From Asticcacaulis sp. ZE23SCel15 (GTDB lineage Bacteria; Pseudomonadota; Alphaproteobacteria; Caulobacterales; Caulobacteraceae), in NCBI RefSeq assembly GCF_030505395.1, contig NZ_CP130044.1:605001-669000 (forward strand): DNA of 64,000 nt, written 5' to 3'. Below, piece by piece: positions 40,201-48,246 of the stretch. The position numbers and the translations under genes are program-made. The notes beneath the pieces are model-generated. The model saw only the letters and a program-made list of their open reading frames with translations, was not told the DNA's origin and searched no databases. How positions within the stretch are numbered: position 1 is the first letter of the stretch; every line of letters begins with the position of its first letter.

Positions 40201-41151
40201 GCCGATACCCGCCCATCGGCGGCCCAGACCTGGACCATGCCGGAGCGTGGCCAGCCGACGCTCAGCATGAGCGACTACGGCTTCCACCACGGCGATGTCT
40301 GGTACCGTGGCCACATCGAGATCACTGACACCAAAAACGATCAGCTTGAGCTGTTCTACGGCGGCGGCGGGGCTGGCATGATTCAGGTCTGGATTGACGG
40401 TAAATTCGTCGGTCAGGATGAAATGGACACAGGTCGTCAGTTCCCCGAAACCACCGACAGTCTCAAGTTGTCGCTCGGCGATCTGACACCGGGCAAGCAC
40501 GTCATCTCGGTCATGGTGCGCAACAATTCGCACAACTGGGATTTGATGGCCGACGATCAGCACCGCGAAGCGCGGGGCCTGATTTCAGCGTCGCTTACGT
40601 CAAAGGCCGGTCGCCGTTTTGCCGTGCCGATCGAGTGGCGCATTCAGGGCAATAAGGGCGGCGAAAAGATCGCGGATCTGGTGCGCGGCCCGATGAACAA
40701 TGGCGGCCTTTATGGTGAGCGCGAAGGCTGGTACCTGCCGGGCCGGAAAGCCGACTGGGATCGTGCGGCCCCCACCGCCGCACCGCCTGCCCCCGGCACC
40801 TACTGGCTGAGCACGACCTTTAACCTTGATTTGCCCAAGGATCATGACGTGCAACTGGGTCTGGCCTTTGGTGATACCACCAAGCCGCGTTCTGACCGCA
40901 CCAACCGCGCCCTGATCTTTGTCAACGGCTGGAATATGGGCCAGTTCATCGCCAATATCGGCCCGCAGCGCACCTTTGTCATTCCGCCCGGCATCCTCAA
41001 CCCCAATGGCGAAAATACCATCAGCTTTGCCGTGACAACCGACGGAAAAGCTGAGAATGCTCTGGAGCCGGTCAAGCTGGTCAATCTGCGTACCGCCCGC
41101 GGCGGTGTGCCGCTGGAGATCATGCCCGCCACTCGTAATCTGCAACGCTAA
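37255..41151 (+). CDS. GH43-like/GH35 two-enzyme fusion (beta-galactosidase with N-terminal five-bladed propeller)
   Basis: Encodes 1,298 residues. A signal peptide (about 1-36) is followed by an Ala/Gln-rich linker (44-61). Residues about 62-320 form a GH43-like propeller with all three expected acidic residues: Asp106 (RDPSII), Asp214 (NFIDTFV) and Glu264 (WREGQALVK). Residues about 335-700 are a GH35 barrel beginning MIDGERIMVWSGEIHPFRLP, with acid/base Glu494 (YQLENELG) and nucleophile Glu600 (FAAELGGGWFDYWG). Beta domains of the beta-galactosidase type follow to the end. The pair suits removal of arabinose/galactose side chains of RG-I in the periplasm. Start follows CAGAGGA. GH105 begins 21 bases downstream. 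Confidence 0.85.
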   Translation: MPYPKSLRKRAALSRVSQIGLLTALMGTLAFGSFAQELGIPQASDAQKAAAQNAAQNAAKDAPVFIMSSFMATSQNTLSLFTSPDGITFNTLASEVYTPEKRLLRDPSIIRHSDGYYYIVYTTDWNGSDFGIARSKDLRDWQLVREVKVTLTDVTNTWAPEWFRDKDGSLKVVVSLSKDGTKGPFGAYVIEPNGDFSQWSAPKPMQGLQGNFIDTFVVSTDGGYTAFVKNETTKFIELATAKSLLGPWKLEKTGDWAGWGSWREGQALVKLPNGGYRIYFDDYMTKHYWYSDSHDGFKTWTPKKEIGGVSGVVRHFTVLAEDPKIFAEATKPQDAGKTITWDKNSLMIDGERIMVWSGEIHPFRLPNPSLWRDVIQKMKASGFNGVAFYFDWGYHSPSPGVYDFSGIRNVERALQIAKEEGMYVIARTGPYVNAELTGGGYPGWMLRQRAEARTDDPLYLAATDEWMTQINAIIARYQVTNGGGTVIAYQLENELGKVEPKHVRQMEHLAKKARADGITVPFFHNAAGRLPDWTPKDSTAPWANTGPTDIYAFDGYPGGTCNVFADASGPNKAPDWGMYGTTPPKIGALSSPKTPGFAAELGGGWFDYWGSNGTYDCTSQRQGKGYQRVFYGTNLINGISIHNVYMTFGGTSWGWLAGPVVYTSYDYGAAISEDRGLREKAYALKQQGMFVQAAEAALAEMDKGPALKVSNDKLKVYHNFNPTLKTHILFAVHNPSDAITDDRGTFELTTKDGTYKIPVRVNGQDAKMLLASYAMERQHLVYSNSEIQTHFQNGEQDIALLHGRNLEDGETVLRYTSAPKVEFLSGKVTSKFDARKGDLKLTYQHNGLTRVRITGGGRAPMLLLIADETTSFNMWRQDTEKGTVLQHTPALVRTAKIEGGTLNLTGDTSTDSAFEIWGSGFTDATFNGEALALTAQPDGSFKTSSVRGPDAITLPDLATLEWTRKEDSPEAQPGFDDSAWIKADTRPSAAQTWTMPERGQPTLSMSDYGFHHGDVWYRGHIEITDTKNDQLELFYGGGGAGMIQVWIDGKFVGQDEMDTGRQFPETTDSLKLSLGDLTPGKHVISVMVRNNSHNWDLMADDQHREARGLISASLTSKAGRRFAVPIEWRIQGNKGGEKIADLVRGPMNNGGLYGEREGWYLPGRKADWDRAAPTAAPPAPGTYWLSTTFNLDLPKDHDVQLGLAFGDTTKPRSDRTNRALIFVNGWNMGQFIANIGPQRTFVIPPGILNPNGENTISFAVTTDGKAENALEPVKLVNLRTARGGVPLEIMPATRNLQR

Positions 41152-41172
41152 CTCAGTAAACAAAGATAGCCC

Positions 41173-42348
41173 ATGCCTGTAAATACCAAGAACCAGATCT
41201 TAAAGCCAACCGATCCGTTCAACATCCATCCGCTGCTGCAACATCAGTCGGCGGCTCTGGATGCCGACCGCGACGATTACCGCCACGCGATCGACCTGCT
41301 GATCAACAATCTGGTCAATATCGAAGATACTTCGGGCGAGTTTTTGCTGCGCCTGACCGATGGCCGCGTGATCGACACCAAGGCCTGGCACGGCTTTGAG
41401 TGGACCCAAGGTGTCGGCCTTTACGGCATGTATAAGATCTGGGAAATGACCGGCGATAAGCGCGCCTGGGACATCATGATCAACTGGTTCGAGGACCGCT
41501 TTGCCGAAGGCTCGCCGTCACGCAACATCAACACCGTCGCCCCGTTCATCACCTTGGCTTACCTGTTTGAGCGCACCGGCGACCGTCGCTATCTGCCCTA
41601 TCTCGATGTCTGGGCCGAGTGGGTCTATAACGAACTGCCGCGCACCGAAGAGGGCGGTTTCCAGCACATCGTCTATAACTCGGTCAACAACCAGCAACTG
41701 TGGGACGACACCCTGATGATGTCGGTGCTGCCGCTGGCCAAGATCGGCCTGCTGCTCGATCGTCCGCATTATGTCGAAGAAGCCAAGCGCCAGTTTATGG
41801 TCCATATCAAATACCTGACCGACCGCAAGACCGGCCTGTGGTTCCACGGCTGGACGTTTGAGGGCCGTCACAACTTCGCCAATGCCCTGTGGGGTCGCGG
41901 CAATTCCTGGGTCACCATCGTGATCCCGGAATTTATTGAACTGCTGAACCTGCCCAAGGACGATGCCTTCCGCATGTTCCTGATCGAGACGCTGGAAGCC
42001 CAGGTCAAGGCGCTGGCGCAATATCAGGCGCCGTCGGGCCTGTGGCGCACGATCCTCGATGATGAGACGTCGTATGAAGAAGCCGCCGCGTCGGCGGGTT
42101 TCGCTTATGGCATTCTTAAGTCGGTGCGTAAGGGCTATATCTCCAAGGAATACGAGGCCATGGGTATCCGTGGCGCCAAGGCCGTGCGCGCCCACATCAA
42201 TGCTGAGGGTGAACTGACGCAGGTGTCGTTTGGCACGCCGGTGTTCAATTCCATTCAGGAATATAAAGACATACCACTCACCTCCATGCCGTTCGGTCAG
42301 GCTATGGCCCTGCTGACCATGGGCGAGTTTATGTATCGGTTTATTTAG
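41173..42348 (+). CDS. Unsaturated rhamnogalacturonyl hydrolase, glycoside hydrolase family 105
   Basis: Encodes 391 residues, close to the usual length, with no signal peptide, so it is expected in the cytoplasm. The (alpha/alpha)6 barrel signature includes WHGFEWTQGVGLYGMYKIWE and QQLWDDTLMMSVLPLAK, with Asp179 the likely catalytic acid, and WFHGWTFEGRHNFANALWGRGNSW. GH105 enzymes hydrate the unsaturated galacturonyl end of lyase products such as delta-GalA-Rha, releasing 5-keto-4-deoxyuronate and rhamnose. It is second in an operon after the GH43-like/GH35 gene, with a GPH-type transporter gene behind it; a hairpin region (42364-42446) separates it from the transporter. Confidence 0.92.
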   Translation: MPVNTKNQILKPTDPFNIHPLLQHQSAALDADRDDYRHAIDLLINNLVNIEDTSGEFLLRLTDGRVIDTKAWHGFEWTQGVGLYGMYKIWEMTGDKRAWDIMINWFEDRFAEGSPSRNINTVAPFITLAYLFERTGDRRYLPYLDVWAEWVYNELPRTEEGGFQHIVYNSVNNQQLWDDTLMMSVLPLAKIGLLLDRPHYVEEAKRQFMVHIKYLTDRKTGLWFHGWTFEGRHNFANALWGRGNSWVTIVIPEFIELLNLPKDDAFRMFLIETLEAQVKALAQYQAPSGLWRTILDDETSYEEAAASAGFAYGILKSVRKGYISKEYEAMGIRGAKAVRAHINAEGELTQVSFGTPVFNSIQEYKDIPLTSMPFGQAMALLTMGEFMYRFI

Positions 42349-42363
42349 TCATCGCGGAAAAGT

Positions 42364-42446
42364 TTCTGGCCCCCATGGGGCCAGAATACGTTTTCAGCGG
42401 GACTGATTTGAAAAAATTTCTTCGGGGCGGCCCCTCAGAAATTTTT
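42364..42446 (+). terminator. Two hairpins after the GH105 gene; second is terminator-like
   Basis: TTCTGGCCCC/GGGGCCAGAA (42364-42386) has 10 paired bases with a 3-base loop. A second hairpin pairs AAAAATTTCT (42412-42421) with AGAAATTTTT (42437-42446) and GGGG with CCCC inside; ACTTTTT follows. These could end or attenuate the transcript before the transporter gene. Confidence 0.55.
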
Positions 42447-42495
42447 ACTTTTTAAAGTGGTGGCGCCTCGTCACATGGCCGCAGGGAGTTTTAAT

Positions 42496-44094
42496 ATGGC
42501 AGGTGAAACCGCCGCAAAGAAGACGACATGGATCAATCACTGGGGCTGGGGCTCCGGCGATATGCTGGGAGCTGGCGCACAGGCGGTCATCACCGGCTGG
42601 TTGTTTTACTTCTTTACCACCTTCTGCGGCCTGAGTGCCGTTGAAGCCGGTTTGATCCTTGGCCTGCCGCGCCTGCTGGAAGCCATCACCTGCCCGCTGA
42701 TCGGCTATGTGTCGGATAATCTGCGTCACACCTGGATCGGCCGCAAGATCGGTCGGCGTAAGATCTTCCTGATGCTGACCATCCCGCTGCTGCCCAGCTT
42801 TGCCCTGATCTTCATGACCGGGCATGACTTCTATTATTACCTGCTCACCTTTATCTTCTTTGAATTCCTGTACACCATGTTCCTGATCCCGTGGGAAACG
42901 CTGGCGGCGGAAATGACCAAGAATTACAAGGAAAAAGCCAAGTTTGCAGGCGCGCGTATGATCGTGGCTCAGTCTTCGGCCATTCTGGCATCATACCTGC
43001 CGACCCTGATCATCAACAATTTCGGCGGCAAGGATTCGCCCAACACCTTCTTCATCATGGCCGCGATTTTCGGCGTTCTGTTCAGCCTTGTGGTGTTGAT
43101 TGTCGTGCTGACAACGTGGGAACGCCCTTACACCGATGAGGAAAAGCTGATCCAGCCAGAGCCTTTCAACGCGTCCAAGGCCTTGATGATTCCGGTCAAT
43201 ATGTTCCGCGATCTGTTTTCGACCCTGCGCATCAAGGCTTTCCGTCAGCATCTGTCGGTTTATCTGGGCGGTTATATCTCTCAGGATATCTTCAATACGG
43301 CGTTTCCAATCTTTGTGGCGACCGTGCTGATGGGTGCAACCCTGATTATCTCTCAGCTCATGACCGCCATGTATGTCGCGCAGTTGATTTCGGTGATGAT
43401 CGCTATCAACATCGTGATCCGCACCGGTCCCGTCATGGCGTACCGTATTGCCATTGGCTTTTTCTCAGGCGCGCTTCTGCTTTATCTGGCCTTTTACCTG
43501 ATTACGCCCGCGGGTTTCAGCACCGGCTTGACGGCTTTGGGCGGCAATATCTTTGACGCCTTTGGTCAGGGTAATGTTAGCCTGATCTTCTGGCTGTTCG
43601 TGCCGATCCTGCTGGCCGGTCTGGGGCGCGGTACGCTCAACTTCGTGCCCTGGTCGGTCTATAACTACCTGCCCGATATTGATGAGGCCGTCACCGGTCA
43701 GCGCCGCGAAGGCATCTTTGCCGGGGTCATGACATTGGTGCGCAAAGTGGCCCAATCCGGTGCCATTATTGTCACCGGCTGGATTATCGACAGTGGCGGC
43801 TATATCTCTCCGCCCAAGCCGGTCGATGGTGCCCCGGCAGTGGTCATTACCCAAACACCAGAAGCCATCCATACGATCGTGGCTCTGCTGGTCATCGGGC
43901 CGATCATAATGATGATCTTTGGTCTGATCGTGTCGTGGAAATTCCACCTCAATGGCAAAACGCACGCGGTTCTGGTCCATGAGGTTGAGCGACTGCGCGC
44001 CGGGGCGACTGAGCCTGAGACGCCCGAAAGCGGAAAGGTCGTCGAAGACCTGACCGGCTGGAAATACTCCACCCTGTGGGGCCGTGGCCGGTAA
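42496..44094 (+). CDS. MFS/GPH-family sugar:cation symporter
   Basis: Encodes 532 residues from the ATG at 42496 (MAGETAAKKTTW), which has AGGGAG eight bases upstream; an earlier start at 42457 lies in the hairpin region. About twelve hydrophobic helices are present, with the GPH-type opening WGWGSGDMLGAGAQAVITGW, LPRLLEAITCPLIGYVSDNL and a charged RKIGRRKIFLML loop. GPH symporters carry glycosides, pentosides or hexuronides with Na+ or H+. Position directly behind the cytoplasmic GH105 suggests uptake of unsaturated rhamnogalacturonan disaccharides (inference). A two-way terminator follows. Confidence 0.85.
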   Translation: MAGETAAKKTTWINHWGWGSGDMLGAGAQAVITGWLFYFFTTFCGLSAVEAGLILGLPRLLEAITCPLIGYVSDNLRHTWIGRKIGRRKIFLMLTIPLLPSFALIFMTGHDFYYYLLTFIFFEFLYTMFLIPWETLAAEMTKNYKEKAKFAGARMIVAQSSAILASYLPTLIINNFGGKDSPNTFFIMAAIFGVLFSLVVLIVVLTTWERPYTDEEKLIQPEPFNASKALMIPVNMFRDLFSTLRIKAFRQHLSVYLGGYISQDIFNTAFPIFVATVLMGATLIISQLMTAMYVAQLISVMIAINIVIRTGPVMAYRIAIGFFSGALLLYLAFYLITPAGFSTGLTALGGNIFDAFGQGNVSLIFWLFVPILLAGLGRGTLNFVPWSVYNYLPDIDEAVTGQRREGIFAGVMTLVRKVAQSGAIIVTGWIIDSGGYISPPKPVDGAPAVVITQTPEAIHTIVALLVIGPIIMMIFGLIVSWKFHLNGKTHAVLVHEVERLRAGATEPETPESGKVVEDLTGWKYSTLWGRGR

Positions 44095-44105
44095 TAACAG
44101 ACACG

Positions 44106-44134
44106 AAAAAGGGCCGGGAAACCGGCCCTTTTTT
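44106..44134. terminator. Two-way Rho-independent terminator
   Basis: AAGGGCCGG (44109-44117) pairs with CCGGCCCTT (44122-44130) around GAAA, with A and T runs on either side. It separates the convergent transporter gene and lldD. Confidence 0.9.
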
Positions 44135-44154
44135 ATTGTGCGCTGTCTTCGGAT

Positions 44155-45291
44155 TTAAGCTTTGGTGAGCAATTCCGGTGTGATGTCGGCAATCGACTTG
44201 GCACCCGTCAGCACCATAGCCACCCGCATTTCTTTCTCAAACAGATCAAGCAGGTTAGCCACCCCCGCCCCACCGGCGGCGGCCAGTGCATAGATGAACG
44301 CCCGGCCCAGCAGCACTCCATCTGCGCCCATCGCGATCATCCGCACGACATCCAGGCCGGTGCGGATGCCGGAATCGGCCAGTATGGTCAGGTCGCCCTT
44401 AACCGCGTCCGCTATGGCTGGCAAGGCCCGCGCCGATGACAGCACGCCGTCAAGCTGACGCCCGCCATGATTGGAGACCACAATACCGTCCGCGCCGAAT
44501 TTTACGGCGTCCTTGGCATCTTCGGGGTCGAGGATGCCCTTGATGATCATCGGGCCTTTCCAGAAATCGCGTATCCATTCCAGATCAGACCACGAAATCG
44601 ACGGATCAAAATTGTTGCCCAGCCAGCCGATATAGTCGGCCAGCCCCGTCGGCTTACCCATATAGGCGGAGATATTGCCCAGATCATGGGGCCGCCCCAT
44701 CAGGCCGACATCAAAAGCCCAGGACGGGTGGGTTGCGGCCTGCCACAGCCGGCGAATTTCGGCATTGGGGCCGCTCATGCCGGAATGAGCGTCGCGATAG
44801 CGCGCCCCCGGCGTCGGCATATCGACCGTGAACACCAGCGTCTCAATGCCCGCCGCCTGCGCGCGCTCCAGCGCATTTTTCATAAAGCCGCGATCCTTCA
44901 GTACATAGAGCTGAAACCAAATCGGGGCCGGGCATTGCGACTGAACCTCTTCGATCGGGCAAACGCTCACCGTCGACAGCGTAAACGGGATGCCCTTGGC
45001 GCACGCAGCCTTAGCGGCCTGAACCTCACCGCGACGGGCATACATGCCGGTCAAACCGACAGGGGCCAGCGCAATCGGCAGGGACTGTTTTTTGCCAAAC
45101 AGGGTCGTCTCAAGGCTGAGGTCGGACATGTTTTTCAGCACCCGCTGACGCAGGGCGATATCGGCCAGATCCGACACATTGCGTTTCAGGGTATGTTCGG
45201 CATAGGCCCCGCCGTCGATATAGTGGAACAAAAACGCAGGCAGCTTACGCCGGGCGGCTTCACGATAATCGGTCGAGGCGGAGATAATCAT
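44155..45291 (-). CDS. lldD: L-lactate dehydrogenase (FMN-dependent)
   Basis: Encodes 378 residues, closely similar throughout to Escherichia coli Lld[71 protein letters not shown], and [19 protein letters not shown] with the catalytic His and Arg. It oxidises L-lactate to pyruvate at the inner membrane and passes electrons to the respiratory chain. It is the last gene of the rhamnose operon. The diketo-hydrolase pathway encoded upstream yields pyruvate and L-lactate, so this enzyme completes the route. No lactate permease or LldR regulator lies nearby, which supports a rhamnose-specific role. Confidence 0.95.
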   Translation of the reverse strand: MIISASTDYREAARRKLPAFLFHYIDGGAYAEHTLKRNVSDLADIALRQRVLKNMSDLSLETTLFGKKQSLPIALAPVGLTGMYARRGEVQAAKAACAKGIPFTLSTVSVCPIEEVQSQCPAPIWFQLYVLKDRGFMKNALERAQAAGIETLVFTVDMPTPGARYRDAHSGMSGPNAEIRRLWQAATHPSWAFDVGLMGRPHDLGNISAYMGKPTGLADYIGWLGNNFDPSISWSDLEWIRDFWKGPMIIKGILDPEDAKDAVKFGADGIVVSNHGGRQLDGVLSSARALPAIADAVKGDLTILADSGIRTGLDVVRMIAMGADGVLLGRAFIYALAAAGGAGVANLLDLFEKEMRVAMVLTGAKSIADITPELLTKA

Positions 45292-45314
45292 AGGTCTATT
45301 CCAAACAGGCTTAA

Positions 45315-45337
45315 GCCCTCACCTTTCGGGTGAGGGC
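45315..45337 (-). other. Stable hairpin between rhaT and lldD
   Basis: GCCCTCACC (45315-45323) pairs perfectly with 45329-45337 around a 5-base loop. No T run follows in the minus direction, so an mRNA-stabilising or processing element is more likely than a terminator. Confidence 0.5.
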
Positions 45338-45376
45338 AAAGATTAGTTAAACCGACACTTAACTGCGCCGGAATAT

Positions 45377-46453
45377 TTAGTGGCCGCCTGCGCCGCCGAT
45401 ATAGTTGCCATAACCGATAACGACGGTCGAGGCGATCAGCAGCAGCAAGCCCGCAAACACGTAGGTCAGGGTCTTACGCCTTGAGCCCTTCCATTCCTTA
45501 AGGGCAAAGCCCCACAGAGATGAGAAGATGATGATCGAGGCCATGTGCAAGGTCCAACTTGAGAAGCCATAAGACCCCATCTGGCTTTCGCCCATGGTGT
45601 AGAAGAAAAACTGGAAATACCAAGTCGTCCCCGCCAGCGCACACAGCAGATAGTTCACGCCAATCTTCGGACGCGTGCCGTCTTCGCGGGCATGGGTTTG
45701 GGTGACTTCACCGGCGGTCTTGTTCTTGAGGATCAGATAACCGCACCAGATGATATTGGTCAGCGCCCCGCCCAGCAGCACCATACACAGCACCGGCAAA
45801 CCGACAAACAGGGGATCAGTGCCCGCCGCCGCCGACAGCTTCTGCACCGGCGCACCCGACGCCAGCCCATAGGCAAAACATGACGACATCAGGCCGCAAA
45901 AAACCGCCACCCAGATGCCTTTTTTCAGGTCAAATTCTTTCAGCACCTCACGGCGTTTCTCTTCGGTAAGGTCGTTGTTTTTGCTGGCCCCACCCATGCC
46001 GATAACGCAGATCCCGGCCAGACAGAGGAACAGGCCAAACAGCACGATCTGCCCGTGGGTGGTCGGCAGAATTTCGGTAAAGAAGCTGCCGTCAACAATC
46101 GGCGGCATCAGGGTGCCGAAAAACGCACACAGCGACAGGGCAATGGCCGTACCTAAGCCTAAGCCCAGATAGCGCATGGTCAGGCCGTAGGTTAAGCCGC
46201 CCATGCCCCACAACAGGCCAAACATCACGCACAGGCCCCAGATATCGGCGGGTGCTGCCGACAGCACACCCAGCAGGTCTTTGGTTTGCAGCGAAGCGAA
46301 AATCCACGGCGCGAACACCCAGCTAAACAAGCCGCCGATCAGCCAGTAGATTTCCCACGACCAGCCGCGCACGCGCCGGTACGGAACATAAAAACTGGCC
46401 GAGGCAAAGCCGCCGATCCAGTGAAACAGTACGCCTAAAATCGGATTTGGCAC
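45377..46453 (-). CDS. rhaT: L-rhamnose/proton symporter RhaT
   Basis: Encodes 358 residues with about ten hydrophobic helices. Family features are GVLFHWIGGFASASFYVPYRR at the start, SWEIYWLIGGLFSWVFAPW, LGLGLGTAIALSLCAFFGTL and GTTWYFQFFFYTMGESQMG. RhaT imports L-rhamnose with H+ across the inner membrane. The start is a GTG read from 46453 with AAGGGAG upstream. It lies between the lactonase and lldD genes in the minus-strand rhamnose operon. Confidence 0.93.
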   Translation of the reverse strand: MPNPILGVLFHWIGGFASASFYVPYRRVRGWSWEIYWLIGGLFSWVFAPWIFASLQTKDLLGVLSAAPADIWGLCVMFGLLWGMGGLTYGLTMRYLGLGLGTAIALSLCAFFGTLMPPIVDGSFFTEILPTTHGQIVLFGLFLCLAGICVIGMGGASKNNDLTEEKRREVLKEFDLKKGIWVAVFCGLMSSCFAYGLASGAPVQKLSAAAGTDPLFVGLPVLCMVLLGGALTNIIWCGYLILKNKTAGEVTQTHAREDGTRPKIGVNYLLCALAGTTWYFQFFFYTMGESQMGSYGFSSWTLHMASIIIFSSLWGFALKEWKGSRRKTLTYVFAGLLLLIASTVVIGYGNYIGGAGGH

Positions 46454-46525
46454 TTAAGTCTCCCTTGGGTTCATGTGCATTATCTCCCGGTTATCATCCG
46501 GCCCTTAAGAGCTCTAGCTAATGGT

Positions 46526-47431
46526 TTAAAGATCAAGGTTCAGGCGGTAAGCGCGGTTGGCGTTGCGGCCAAACATGTCGCGGCGCTCATCATCCGAAAA
46601 ATCTGAGGTGATGTCATCAAAGGCATTGATGATGGTGGCGTAGTCAGAAAACAGCTTATCGGTCGGCACGTCGGAGGCAAACATGACGCGATCGGTGCCA
46701 AAAATCTCGATGACTTTTAGCACCAGTGGACGGATCGACGCCGTCGTCCAGTTACGCTCGACAAAGCCCATGCCGGAAATCTTGGCCCAGACATGCGGCT
46801 GTGCGGCCAGTAATTTCATACCGGCTTCCCAGCGATCCATGTGATCCGCGCCATCTTTCACCGGCATACCGGCGTGGTTGAGCATAACCGGAATATCCGG
46901 GTGTTTGGCGGCAAGCTCTGCGGCCTGCGCCATCTGGTTGGCATAGATTTGCAGATCGAACGACAGATTATGTTTGGCCAGTTTGGCATAGCCCGCCTGC
47001 CACTGCGGATCATCCAGCAAATTGGCGGGTGTATAGCTGAAAAAACTATCCGGATGCCAGTTGAGGATATGACGGATGCCGCGCACGGATTTATGGTGAC
47101 TGTGGGCCTCCAGCAAGGCCTCGACATTGGGATCATTCAGGCCCGCAAACGCAACAAGCGCGGTCGGTAAGGCTTCGGCATCGGACAAACCCTGCAACCA
47201 CTGCGTCTCATTCAACGCCTGATCCGCACGCGCCCCGGCATCGACATGCACCGTGCCACGGACATCAAAACCGGTGGCATCGGCGCGGTAATGGGACGGC
47301 AGATAGGTCTGGGCAATCGCTTCGGTCGAGCCATTGACGCCGCTGTCATCAAACGGGGCCGACAACCAGTCATAACGTAGCTTTTCCAGATCCCAGAGAT
47401 GGATATGAGCATCTACGAATGGCAGTTTCAT
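46526..47431 (-). CDS. Amidohydrolase, probable L-rhamnono-gamma-lactonase
   Basis: Encodes 301 residues of the amidohydrolase-2 type (metal-dependent TIM barrel): metal ligands in FVDAHIHLWD (about 5-14), LNHAGMP (about 185) and FASDVPTDK (about 257). Relatives hydrolyse sugar lactones. In this operon it should open L-rhamnono-1,4-lactone, the product of the rhamnose 1-dehydrogenase, to L-rhamnonate in the cytoplasm; this substrate is inferred from its neighbours. It lies 68 bases after the 4-dehydrogenase gene, with a 12-bp hairpin in that gap. Confidence 0.82.
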   Translation of the reverse strand: MKLPFVDAHIHLWDLEKLRYDWLSAPFDDSGVNGSTEAIAQTYLPSHYRADATGFDVRGTVHVDAGARADQALNETQWLQGLSDAEALPTALVAFAGLNDPNVEALLEAHSHHKSVRGIRHILNWHPDSFFSYTPANLLDDPQWQAGYAKLAKHNLSFDLQIYANQMAQAAELAAKHPDIPVMLNHAGMPVKDGADHMDRWEAGMKLLAAQPHVWAKISGMGFVERNWTTASIRPLVLKVIEIFGTDRVMFASDVPTDKLFSDYATIINAFDDITSDFSDDERRDMFGRNANRAYRLNLDL

Positions 47432-47454
47432 GCGCGTTTCCCCATCTTATAGTT

Positions 47455-47495
47455 AAAAGCGCCCGCGCCCGAAATTAATCGGAGCGGGCGCTTTT
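47455..47495 (-). terminator. Intercistronic hairpin between the 4-dehydrogenase and lactonase genes
   Basis: AAAAGCGCCCGC (47455-47466) pairs perfectly with GCGGGCGCTTTT (47484-47495) around a 17-base loop. In the minus direction only four T belong to the stem end, so termination is probably partial. Confidence 0.5.
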
Positions 47496-47499
47496 ATAT

Positions 47500-48246
47500 T
47501 TAGTAAGTGGTTCTACCACCCGACGTGTCAAACACCGACGCCGTGGTGAACGAACATTCTTCCGACGCCATGAACGTCACCATCGCGGCCGATTTATCGA
47601 CAATGCCCAAACGGCCCATCGGGATTTTTGAGCGCATGTAATCAACCTGAGACTGCGGCAATTGCGCCAGGATCGGCGATTCAAACGTCGCCGGTGTCAG
47701 CGCATTCACGATCACGCCTTTGCCCGCTAATTCCTTGCCCAGCGACTTGGTGAAACCAATCACGCCGGCCTTAGAGGCCGAATAGGCCGAAGCGTTCGGA
47801 TTGCCTTCCTTACCCGCAACCGAAGCCACATTGACAATCCGGCCATAGCCGTTTTGCAGCATGTACGGGATGATCTCACGGTTGCAGTAGAACAGGCCAT
47901 TGAGGTTGATATCCATGACCTTAAGCCAGCTATCGACCGGGAATTCCCACACGGGCACGGTCGCGCCAGTGATGCCCGCCGACGCGATCAGGATATCGAT
48001 CTTGCCCAGGATTTCTGCCGACTTTTTGGCCGCAGCAGACACGTCATCAAGCTTTGAGACATCCAGAGCGACGAAACCTGCGGCACCGATTTCGGTCGCC
48101 GTGGCTTCCAGAACTTCGGCATTCAGATCCCACAGGACGACCTTGCCGCCTTCGGCGATGATGCGAACGGCGGCGGCCTTACCCAGACCACCCGCGCCGC
48201 CGGTGATGACCGCGCAGCGATTTTCATAACGATTTGCGTATGCCAT
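47500..48246 (-). CDS. SDR oxidoreductase, probable 2-keto-3-deoxy-L-rhamnonate 4-dehydrogenase
   Basis: A 248-residue classical short-chain dehydrogenase. The cofactor motif is TGGAGGLG (about 15-22), NAG-like ASAGITG occurs near 89, and the catalytic Ser-Tyr-Lys are in NVASVAG and SAYSASKAG. The C-terminal FDTSGGRTTY is a feature of dehydrogenases of the diketo-hydrolase rhamnose pathway (LRA5 type). It should oxidise 2-keto-3-deoxy-L-rhamnonate at C4 with NAD+, giving the diketo acid cleaved by the next-listed hydrolase. Its ATG overlaps the hydrolase stop (TAATG), so the two are translated together. Confidence 0.82.
   Translation of the reverse strand: MAYANRYENRCAVITGGAGGLGKAAAVRIIAEGGKVVLWDLNAEVLEATATEIGAAGFVALDVSKLDDVSAAAKKSAEILGKIDILIASAGITGATVPVWEFPVDSWLKVMDINLNGLFYCNREIIPYMLQNGYGRIVNVASVAGKEGNPNASAYSASKAGVIGFTKSLGKELAGKGVIVNALTPATFESPILAQLPQSQVDYMRSKIPMGRLGIVDKSAAMVTFMASEECSFTTASVFDTSGGRTTY

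Noticed and set aside
42364-42446. Possible riboswitch between the GH105 and transporter genes
   Set aside because: The two hairpins are simple stems without a conserved aptamer core; a terminator or attenuator explains them.
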